Shown here: positions 57,460 to 64,000 of the stretch, one piece after another | Numbering within the stretch: the first letter of the stretch is position 1 | Layout of the letters: every line of letters starts with the position of its first letter | Origin: Bizionia paragorgiae | Lineage (GTDB): Bacteria; Bacteroidota; Bacteroidia; Flavobacteriales; Flavobacteriaceae | Direction of reading: 5' to 3' | Assembly: GCF_900107625.1 (NCBI RefSeq) | Contig: NZ_FNQK01000001.1 | Location: 1 to 64,000 of the forward strand | Length of the DNA stretch: 64,000 nucleotides | The notes under the pieces: model-generated | Seen by the model: the letters and a program-made list of their open reading frames with translations, nothing else | Told to the model about the DNA's origin: nothing | Databases searched by the model: none | Translations under genes and position numbers: made by a program

Positions 57460-58233
57460 ATGTGGTACAGTATTCTAGCCTATTTTAAGTTTTTAACAAA
57501 AGCCTCAAATCAGCACGGCGTACACTCGCCATTTGTCTATAATTTTATCACCAAATGCGTGTACGACAACACGCGTTATAGCGCTTATACCGCTTTAAAA
57601 CACTATCGCAAACAGTTATCGTCTTCCAAAGAGACGTTAGAGGTTAGCGACTTTGGTGCGGGTTCTCGCGTAATGAAAACCAAAACAAGACGTGTTGGTG
57701 CTATGGCTAAAAAAGCGGGCACCCCGTTAAAACGCGCTAAATTAATGTATCGAATGACGCGTTATTTTAACATGGAGGAGCTTTTAGAACTCGGCACCTC
57801 TTTGGGTACAGCGCCCCATGCTATGCATCTAGGAAATCCCAAAGCACAGATTACTACAATTGAAGGCTGCCCGAATACTGCTGAATTTGCAAAACAAAGT
57901 TTAAAACAAAACAATGTAGCTAATACCACAGTTATTACAGGTGATTTCAGATCCGTATTACAAAAACAAAACACAAGGCCTTACGATTTGGTGTTTTTTG
58001 ATGGTCATCATGAAAAAGAAGCGACTATAGCTTATTTTGAAAGCCTTGTTGTTAACACACATAACGATTCGGTTTTTATTTTTGATGATATTTATTGGTC
58101 TCGGGGTATGACAGAGGCCTGGGAATACATTAAACAACATCCTCAAGTAACGGTAACCGTTGACCTCTTCTTTTGGGGTATTGTGTTCTTCCGCAAAGAG
58201 CAAGTCAAAGAACATTTTAAAATCCGATTTTAA
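57460..58233 (+). CDS. Class I SAM-dependent methyltransferase
   Basis: A 257-residue soluble protein. The methyltransferase core begins LLELGTSLGTAPHAMHLG (motif I, about 108-125), TTIEGCPNTAEFAK (motif II acidic residue), and YDLVFFDGHHE (motif IV), ending FFWGIVFFRKE. An N-terminal helical cap starts MWYSILAYFKFLTKASNQHGVHSPF. The layout is that of catechol O-methyltransferase-like class I enzymes; the substrate is unknown. It follows the ABC-F gene by 25 bases. Confidence 0.85.
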   Translation: MWYSILAYFKFLTKASNQHGVHSPFVYNFITKCVYDNTRYSAYTALKHYRKQLSSSKETLEVSDFGAGSRVMKTKTRRVGAMAKKAGTPLKRAKLMYRMTRYFNMEELLELGTSLGTAPHAMHLGNPKAQITTIEGCPNTAEFAKQSLKQNNVANTTVITGDFRSVLQKQNTRPYDLVFFDGHHEKEATIAYFESLVVNTHNDSVFIFDDIYWSRGMTEAWEYIKQHPQVTVTVDLFFWGIVFFRKEQVKEHFKIRF

Positions 58234-58303
58234 GTCTATACTTTTTAAAAGAATGGCGCAACTAAAAGATTTTGAATCGAGAACTTACACAGAGTAAAAT
58301 TGC

Positions 58304-58414
58304 TTCTCGATACAATTCCTCATGCTCCGGAATCACTCGAAGTGACCTCGTTTTCCTCATTGTCAGTTCGAGTGTTTTACGTGCAATGCAATGGAACATA
58401 AAATGTATCGAGAA
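58304..58414. repeat. Inverted repeat pair, GTCAGTTCGAGTG family
   Basis: TTCTCGATACA (58304-58314) with CACTCGAAGTGAC (58334-58346) forms a near-complement of GTCAGTTCGAGTG (58362-58374) with TGTATCGAGAA (58404-58414). The whole could fold into one long hairpin. This is a dispersed flavobacterial-type intergenic repeat, here as a full inverted pair. Confidence 0.75.
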
Positions 58415-58472
58415 CAATTTCAATAATCAAGACTTCAGGTGATTTACATAATCATAGATTAAACGAAATAGA

Positions 58473-58607
58473 TGTCATTCTGAAAGAGGTACGACTAAAG
58501 AATCTTTACAAGAATTGAAGTTATAAGGTCCATTTTGATCGAGGACACATGTAGCGTAAGATTCCTCGCTATGCTCAGAAATCGAAGATTCGACGCAGTC
58601 AATGACA
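58473..58607 (+). repeat. 135-bp dispersed repeat, copy 1
   Basis: It begins TGTCATT and ends AATGACA, giving 7-bp terminal inverted repeats. Internal blocks include AGAATCTTTACAAGAATTG and TCGCTATGCTCAGAAATCGA. The similarity to copies 2 and 3 continues beyond the end into a tail of about 130 bases (ATGGCTCATCGCG and the CTTCCA-rich stretch). Confidence 0.85.
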
Positions 58608-58785
58608 AAGAATGGCTCATCGCGTAACTAAGACTTCCAAATTCTACCCTCTAGCTTCCAGTTTCCAGCTTCCAACCTCTAGCTTCTACCCTCAACCTCT
58701 CAAAGTGACATAGAGGCTCTATGCATCAAGTGACCCGGAATTAAAACCTAATCCCAATTCCCTAATGACTAACCCCTACGAACCC

Positions 58786-58831
58786 TGTCAGTTCGAGTGG
58801 CGCGACATAGGAGCGTTGTATCGAGAACCTT
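58786..58831 (+). repeat. Single copy of the GTCAGTTCGAGTG repeat family
   Basis: TGTCAGTTCGAGTG at the left and TTGTATCGAGAA at the right match the right arm of the 58304-58414 inverted pair, with a different middle. Confidence 0.65.
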
Positions 58832-58853
58832 TTGTACGAAATCACTTCCTTCT

Positions 58854-58988
58854 TGTCATCCTGAAAGAGGTACGACTGAAGAATCTTTACAAGAATTGAA
58901 GTTTTATGCCCGGGTGTGATCGAGGACACATGTAGCTCAAGATTCTTCGCTATGCTCAGAAATCGAAGATTCGACGCAGTCAATGACA
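58854..58988 (+). repeat. 135-bp dispersed repeat, copy 2
   Basis: It has the same TGTCAT...AATGACA ends and the same 135-base length as copy 1, but differs in the middle (TATGCCCGGGTGTG in place of ATAAGGTCCATTTTG). The flanking tail is shared up to about 59110. Confidence 0.85.
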
Positions 58989-59470
58989 AATAATGGCTCA
59001 TCGCGTAACTAAGACTTCCAAATTCTACCCTCCAGCTTCTACCCTCAAGCTTCTTTGGAATCACTCAAAGTGACATGGAGGTTCTATACATCAAGTGAAC
59101 CAAAATTAAACTATTTACTAATTACTGGCTACTAACCGCTTTTTACGCCTGAAGAACCTATACTTAAATTCAATCAAAAAGTTTCTTTTGTTACTTTGTT
59201 CATTTTTTTCATCGCCAAAAAAACGAACCAAAAACATCTAGGCTGACGAAACTATACCTAAATTTTATCATTCGACAGCTAAAACTTAGGAACTCGCTGG
59301 TGGAATCCGCATTCACGTCATGCTTATCACAAGCTCAAACAGCCTAAATTTTTTAACGCTGCCTTCATTTCAAATTTTACGATATATATTCGATAGGCCG
59401 AAGGCTTCCTTTTGGAACTACTAGTTGTGATTAAAACCTATCATTCCATGTTTCTTTAAACCCTAACCTT

Positions 59471-59495
59471 GATTATCATGATAATCATGATAATC
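59471..59495. repeat. Perfect 25-bp palindrome
   Basis: GATTATCATGATAATC overlaps a second copy of ATCATGATAATC, forming a 25-base palindrome symmetrical about a central A. It lies 15 bases before repeat copy 3. It may be a protein-binding or cruciform site; nothing else supports a role. Confidence 0.7.
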
Positions 59496-59510
59496 AAAAA
59501 GATTAATTTT

Positions 59511-59645
59511 TGTCATTCTGAAAGAGGTACGACTGAAGAATCTTTACAAGAATTGAAGTTATAAGGTCCATTTTGATCGAGGACACATGTAGCGTAAGAT
59601 TCTTCGCTATGCTCAGAAATCGAAGATTCGACGCAGTCAATGACA
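59511..59645 (+). repeat. 135-bp dispersed repeat, copy 3
   Basis: It is nearly identical to copy 1 through its full length with the TGTCATT/AATGACA ends, and the shared tail runs to about 59780. Confidence 0.85.
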
Positions 59646-59873
59646 AATAATGGCTCATCGCGTAACTAAGACTTCCAAATTCTACCCTCCAGTTTCCAGT
59701 TTCCAGCTTCCAACCTCAGGCTTCTTTGGAATCACTCAAAGTGACATGGAGGCTCTATGCATGATGTGAACAGAGATTAAACTAATTACTAACTACTATT
59801 CCCCCTAATTTACTCTATAACGATTCTTCCTTACCTGCTTTCAATTTTCACTTTTTTGATATACCTTTAACCT

Positions 59874-60446
59874 ATGAAAATTTACACAAAAACTGGAGAC
59901 AAAGGCACCACTGCATTATTTGGTGGTACCCGAGTACCAAAACATCATATTCGTATTGATAGTTATGGTACTGTAGACGAGTTAAACTCACATATAGGAT
60001 TAATTCGCGATCAAGACATTAAAAAAGAGTACAAAGACATTCTTGTTATTATACAAGACCGCTTATTTACTGTTGGTGCTATTTTAGCTACCGATCCTGA
60101 AAAGGCGACTCTTAAAAATGGAAAAGAACGTTTAAACATTCCGAAAATATCTGAAGAAGACATTGCTCTTTTAGAACGTGAGATGGATGCTATGAACGCC
60201 GACTTACCACAAATGACGCATTTTGTGCTTCCTGGCGGTCACCAAACGGTGTCATTCTGTCACATTGCACGCTGTGTATGCCGTCGCGCAGAACGCTTAG
60301 CATCAGCACTTAACGAAATAGAGCCTTTTTTACCCGAGGCACTAAAGTATTTAAATCGTTTATCTGACTATCTTTTTGTGTTGGCACGAAAATTGTCTTT
60401 TGACCTGCAAGCAGATGAAGTGAAATGGATTCCGGAGAAAAATTAA
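59874..60446 (+). CDS. pduO: Cob(I)alamin adenosyltransferase, PduO type
   Basis: It transfers adenosyl from ATP to cob(I)alamin, making adenosylcobalamin. The start MKIYTKTGDKGTTALFGG carries the ATP-binding loop, and RIDSYGTVDELNSHIG, FVLPGG, CHIARCVCRRAERL and LNRLSDYLFVLAR are the family motifs. The 190-residue length is normal. It is downstream of the repeat island, not linked to other cobalamin genes. Its product would be the ligand of the CarH-like regulator at 1.2 kb, a functional link by inference only. Confidence 0.95.
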   Translation: MKIYTKTGDKGTTALFGGTRVPKHHIRIDSYGTVDELNSHIGLIRDQDIKKEYKDILVIIQDRLFTVGAILATDPEKATLKNGKERLNIPKISEEDIALLEREMDAMNADLPQMTHFVLPGGHQTVSFCHIARCVCRRAERLASALNEIEPFLPEALKYLNRLSDYLFVLARKLSFDLQADEVKWIPEKN

Positions 60447-60591
60447 AACAAATTATATCTTCAATAAGAATACTTAAAAAAACACGCGCTTTTTCTGTAA
60501 TTTAATAACACTGCAAGATATTTACAGTCAAATAGTTTCAGTGCAAAAAAGACGTTCTTTTTTATTATTGATAAAATAATTCACTTTTTTC

Positions 60592-60621
60592 TTGACTATT
60601 ACAACTAAAAAATTATTTTTG
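60592..60621 (+). promoter_or_regulatory. Promoter of the DUF2795 gene
   Basis: TTG (60592-60594) and TATTTTTG (60614-60621) are 19 bases apart, a full consensus match, 23 bases before the ATG. Confidence 0.75.
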
Positions 60622-60644
60622 CAAAAAAATAAACCTAATAAGAA

Positions 60645-60866
60645 ATGTATTGGACTTTAGAATTAGCATCTTATTTAAGTGATGCGCCTTGGCCGGCAAC
60701 AAAAGATGAGCTTATAGATTACGCTATTAGAACAGGAGCTCCTTTAGAAGTTGTTGAAAACTTACAAGCAATTGAAGACGAAGGAGATTCGTACGACTCT
60801 ATAGAAGAAATCTGGCCAGATTATCCAACAGATGAAGACTACCTCTGGAATGAGGATGAGTATTAA
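60645..60866 (+). CDS. DUF2795 small acidic protein
   Basis: A 73-residue protein in the DUF2795 family: MYWTLELASYLSDAPWPATK, then ELIDYAIRTGAPLEVVENLQAI, and a strongly acidic tail (IWPDYPTDEDYLWNEDEY). The compact helical fold and acidic tail suggest a binding partner or regulator; the function is unknown. It has its own promoter and terminator, 166 bases before secA. Confidence 0.85.
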   Translation: MYWTLELASYLSDAPWPATKDELIDYAIRTGAPLEVVENLQAIEDEGDSYDSIEEIWPDYPTDEDYLWNEDEY

Positions 60867-60881
60867 TAAATTAAAATAAAG

Positions 60882-60911
60882 AAAAAAGTCTCATAATGGA
60901 GACTTTTTTTT
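60882..60911 (+). terminator. Terminator after the DUF2795 gene
   Basis: AAAAAGTCTC and GAGACTTTTT pair around ATAATG, followed by a T run, 16 bases past the stop. Confidence 0.9.
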
Positions 60912-61032
60912 GTGCTTATTTTAAAAAAAGCACAGAAACATAACGTATATTTAAGCCCTTTTTACAAGGGGTATTAATATACATATAATAATTACCAGTA
61001 AACTCTGCTGGTGCAACAATAAATAATCTACA

Positions 61033-64000
61033 ATGAGTTTTTTAGATTCAGTATTAAAACTATTTGTTGGCGACAAATCAAAACAGGATGTTAAGTCCAT
61101 AACGCCAATCGTTGAAAAAATTAAAACATACGAAGCTGCCCTAGAAGCACTATCTAACGATGAGCTTAGGGCGAAAACAGCTGAATTTAAAGCCATAATT
61201 GCTAAAACTAGACAACCGTTTAATGACAGAATTGATGCGCTTTTAGAGGAATCTAATGCTTCGGATGATATTGATAGACGTGAGGATATTTATTTAGAAA
61301 TTGATAAAATAAAAGACGAGTCTTACCTTGCTACCGAAGACACGCTTAACACTATTTTACCAGAAGCTTTTGCTGTTGTTAAAGAAACTGCAAAGCGTTT
61401 TACTAACAACACTCAAATTACGGTAACTGCAAATGCTTTCGATAGAGAGATTTCTGGTACTAAAGGCTACGTTACCTTAGAAGACGATAAAGCCATTTGG
61501 GCAAACTCATGGGATGCTGCTGGAAAGCCAATCACATGGGATATGATTCATTACGACGTACAGCTGATTGGTGGTATTGCGATGCACCAAGGTAAAATTG
61601 CAGAGATGCAAACGGGTGAAGGTAAAACATTAGTAGCAACCCTTCCGGTTTACTTAAATGCTTTAGCTGAAAAAGGCGTTCACTTAGTAACAGTAAACGA
61701 CTACTTAGCAAAACGTGATAGCGCGTGGATGGCCCCTCTGTTTGAGTTCCACGGTATGAGTATCGACTGTATCGATTACCACAAACCAAACTCAGACGCT
61801 CGTAAAAAAGCGTATAACGCCGATATTACTTACGGTACAAATAACGAATTTGGATTCGATTATTTACGTGATAATATGGCAAACTCACCTAACGACTTAG
61901 TACAACGTCCGCATCACTACGCAATTGTCGATGAGGTCGATTCTGTATTAGTCGATGATGCGAGAACACCATTAATTATTTCAGGACCTATCCCTCAAGG
62001 TGATCGTCATGAATTCACTGAATTAAAACCTAAAGTTGAAGATATTGTAAACGTACAACGTCGTCACTTAACACAAGTTTTAGCAGAAGCTAAAAAACTC
62101 ATTGCTTCTGGAGACACGAAAGAAGGTGGTTTCCAACTGTTAAGAGTGTATAGAGGTATCCCAAAAAACAAAGCTTTAATCAAGTTCTTATCGGAAGAAG
62201 GGATTAAGCAATTGCTTCAAAAAACAGAAAACCAGTACATGGCAGATAACAATCGTGAGATGCCAAAGGTTGATGAAGAACTGTACTATGTTATTGAAGA
62301 GAAAAATAATCAGATTGAATTAACCGATAAAGGTATCGAATACCTATCAGGAAAAGACAATCCTGATTTCTTCGTTATGCCAGAAATTGGTATTGAGATT
62401 TCTAAAATAGAAGCTCAAAACCTATCTTCTGAAGAAGAAGCGAATTTAAAAGAAGAGTTATTTAGAGAGTTCGGAGTTAAATCGGAACGTATTCATACCC
62501 TTAACCAATTACTAAAAGCTTACGCTTTATTTGAAAAAGACAACCAATATGTTGTTATGGAAAATAAAGTAATGATTGTAGACGAGCAAACCGGTCGTAT
62601 TATGGATGGCCGACGTTATAGTGATGGTTTACACCAAGCGATTGAAGCTAAAGAAAATGTAAAAATTGAAGATGCGACCCAAACTTTTGCAACGGTAACA
62701 CTTCAAAACTACTTTAGAATGTACCGCAAACTGTCTGGTATGACGGGTACAGCGGTTACTGAAGCTGGAGAGTTCTGGGAGATCTACGAACTTGATGTTG
62801 TAGAAATTCCTACCAACAGACCGATAGCACGTGATGATAGAGAGGATTTAGTTTTCAAAACAAAACGTGAAAAATACAATGCTGTTATTGATGAGGTCAC
62901 CAAGCTTTCAAAAGCGGGACGCCCTGTATTAATTGGTACAACAAACGTTGAAATTAGTGAGTTATTAGGTCGTATGTTAGACTTAAGAAAAGTCCCTCAT
63001 AATGTATTAAACGCCAAATTACACAAAAAAGAGGCCGATATTGTTGCTGAAGCTGGACAACCAGGACAAGTAACTATTGCAACCAATATGGCGGGTCGTG
63101 GTACCGACATTAAATTATCGGAGGCTGTAAAAGCAGCTGGTGGTTTAGCTATTATAGGTACCGAGCGTCACGATTCACGTCGTGTAGACCGTCAGTTAAG
63201 AGGTCGTGCTGGTCGTCAGGGAGATCCAGGAAGCTCTCAATTCTACGTATCGTTAGAAGATAACTTAATGCGTTTATTTGGTAGTGAGCGTATCGCTAAA
63301 ATGATGGATAGAATGGGCCTTGAAGAAGGTGAAGTGATTCAGCATTCAATGATATCAAAATCTATAGAACGTGCTCAGAAGAAAGTCGAAGAAAATAACT
63401 TTGGTGTTCGTAAGCGTTTATTAGAATATGATGATGTAATGAACTCTCAACGTGAGGTGGTTTACAAGCGACGTCACCATGCTTTATTTGGAGAGCGTTT
63501 ACGTGTGGATTTAGCAAATATGATTTTCGATATTTCGGAAACGATTACAGACAGTAATAAAACGGCTAACGATTATAAAAATTTCGAATTTGAATTGATT
63601 CGTTATTTCTCTATGAGTTCACCGATTACGGAAGCTGAATTTGCAAAATTATCACCACAAGTGATAGCTCAAAAAGTATACAAAACAGCATTCGACCACT
63701 ATAAATCAAAAATGAGTCGTAATGCAGAAGTTGCTTTCCCTGTTATTAAAGATGTTTTTGAAAACCAAGGGGATAAATACAAGCGTATTGTTGTTCCATT
63801 TACAGACGGTACAAAGACATTAAACGTGGTTACCGACTTAGAAAAAGCTTACGAATCTCAAGGTAAAGAATTGGTTAACGATTTCGAGAAAAATATAGCT
63901 TTAGCAATTATTGACGATTCTTGGAAAACGCATTTACGTAAAATGGATGAGTTAAAACAATCGGTACAGTTAGCGGTTCACGAACAAAAAGACCCTTTAC
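61033..64000 (+). CDS. secA: Preprotein translocase ATPase SecA (3' end outside window)
   Basis: The motor ATPase that drives unfolded proteins through SecYEG. The frame is open from ATG 61033 to the window edge, 989 codons, and homologues in the group are about 1,100 residues, so roughly the last tenth is missing. Walker A is MQTGEGKT (about 192-199), then [11 protein letters not shown], Walker B-type [19 protein letters not shown], and the second motor domain [13 protein letters not shown] and [26 protein letters not shown]. An insertion at about 320-450 is typical of Bacteroidota SecA. No frameshift is seen: the reading frame is consistent at the far end. Confidence 0.96.
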   Translation, partial: MSFLDSVLKLFVGDKSKQDVKSITPIVEKIKTYEAALEALSNDELRAKTAEFKAIIAKTRQPFNDRIDALLEESNASDDIDRREDIYLEIDKIKDESYLATEDTLNTILPEAFAVVKETAKRFTNNTQITVTANAFDREISGTKGYVTLEDDKAIWANSWDAAGKPITWDMIHYDVQLIGGIAMHQGKIAEMQTGEGKTLVATLPVYLNALAEKGVHLVTVNDYLAKRDSAWMAPLFEFHGMSIDCIDYHKPNSDARKKAYNADITYGTNNEFGFDYLRDNMANSPNDLVQRPHHYAIVDEVDSVLVDDARTPLIISGPIPQGDRHEFTELKPKVEDIVNVQRRHLTQVLAEAKKLIASGDTKEGGFQLLRVYRGIPKNKALIKFLSEEGIKQLLQKTENQYMADNNREMPKVDEELYYVIEEKNNQIELTDKGIEYLSGKDNPDFFVMPEIGIEISKIEAQNLSSEEEANLKEELFREFGVKSERIHTLNQLLKAYALFEKDNQYVVMENKVMIVDEQTGRIMDGRRYSDGLHQAIEAKENVKIEDATQTFATVTLQNYFRMYRKLSGMTGTAVTEAGEFWEIYELDVVEIPTNRPIARDDREDLVFKTKREKYNAVIDEVTKLSKAGRPVLIGTTNVEISELLGRMLDLRKVPHNVLNAKLHKKEADIVAEAGQPGQVTIATNMAGRGTDIKLSEAVKAAGGLAIIGTERHDSRRVDRQLRGRAGRQGDPGSSQFYVSLEDNLMRLFGSERIAKMMDRMGLEEGEVIQHSMISKSIERAQKKVEENNFGVRKRLLEYDDVMNSQREVVYKRRHHALFGERLRVDLANMIFDISETITDSNKTANDYKNFEFELIRYFSMSSPITEAEFAKLSPQVIAQKVYKTAFDHYKSKMSRNAEVAFPVIKDVFENQGDKYKRIVVPFTDGTKTLNVVTDLEKAYESQGKELVNDFEKNIALAIIDDSWKTHLRKMDELKQSVQLAVHEQKDPL

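Larger units (their letters stand above)
58234..59873. other. 1.6 kb non-coding island rich in repeats
   Basis: No gene can be supported here. The island holds the repeats listed separately, plus runs rich in CTTCCA (for example 58630-58700 and 59690-59715), and at about 59160-59450 a stretch that reads like degenerate coding DNA (peptide-like blocks broken by stops), perhaps a decayed gene or another dispersed element. Confidence 0.6.

Noticed and set aside
58762-59064. 100-residue minus-strand open frame
   Set aside because: It lies across the 135-bp repeat copy 2 and its tail, has no family features, and would not be open in the other copies.
58473-59645. CRISPR array
   Set aside because: Only three units, 135 bases each, unevenly spaced (381 and 657 bases), and no cas gene is in the window.
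61532-61789. Minus-strand open frame inside secA
   Set aside because: It is antisense to the highly conserved SecA motor domain.

Overview
This 64 kb window is a chromosomal segment of a bacterium of the family Flavobacteriaceae (Bacteroidota). The genus is not resolved. The evidence is AT-rich DNA, A-rich start regions without strong Shine-Dalgarno sites, several promoters of the Bacteroidota form TTG-N17..20-TAnnTTTG, and family-typical genes: a PUR-alpha-like DUF3276 protein, a PorV/PorQ-like barrel, DUF4856, a fused cyclophilin-FKBP, a long NusB and a mitochondrial-type aconitase. No phage, insertion sequence, transposase or CRISPR array was seen. Most of the window is core genome with a few accessory modules.

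Layout. 1-1.1 kb: an unrecognised Cys/His-rich protein, tRNA-Lys and a terminator. 1.17-6.0 kb: a tightly packed carotenoid operon, merR/carH-like regulator-crtI-crtB-crtZ-crtY, which should lead from geranylgeranyl-PP to zeaxanthin. The regulator carries the adenosylcobalamin-binding signature of CarH light sensors, and a PduO-type cobalamin adenosyltransferase lies at 59.9 kb. 6.0-15.3 kb: TlpA-like thioredoxin, aconitase, SanA, then an envelope-folding operon (two parvulin-type isomerases, a lipoprotein between them, MoxR). 15.5-20.1 kb: small orphan proteins, a secreted metallopeptidase, a GH3-type adenylating enzyme and guaB. 20.2-26.6 kb: a probable iron-acquisition locus (DUF4856 lipoprotein, imelysin-like lipoprotein, HTTM membrane protein, TonB-dependent receptor) whose first promoter is flanked by two near-identical 23-bp palindromic boxes.

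26.7-40.8 kb: metabolism and housekeeping (HMG-CoA lyase, LysE exporter, pyrD, pepT, nusB-DUF1573-yajC, a leucine-type dehydrogenase, an ABC exporter, CsaA, an SMR exporter, DUF2914) ending in a GluR0-like ligand-gated K+ channel. 41.0-43.5 kb: an arsenic resistance operon, arsR-DUF6428-arsC-acr3. 43.6-47.6 kb: a TPR lipoprotein, the cyclophilin-FKBP fusion and RecQ. 47.8-50.8 kb: kdsD-tatC-CMD protein-lptB. At 50.87 kb a small two-helix membrane protein gene is interrupted by an in-frame TAA. 51.4-58.2 kb: DUF808, pssA, PorV/PorQ-like, DUF4105/Lnb-type protein, ABC-F ATPase, methyltransferase.

58.2-59.9 kb is a 1.6 kb non-coding island holding three copies of a 135-bp repeat with short terminal inverted repeats, a second repeat family built around GTCAGTTCGAGTG...TGTATCGAGAA (one complete inverted pair, one single copy), and a perfect 25-bp palindrome. 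The window ends with pduO, a DUF2795 protein and secA, which runs off the right edge.
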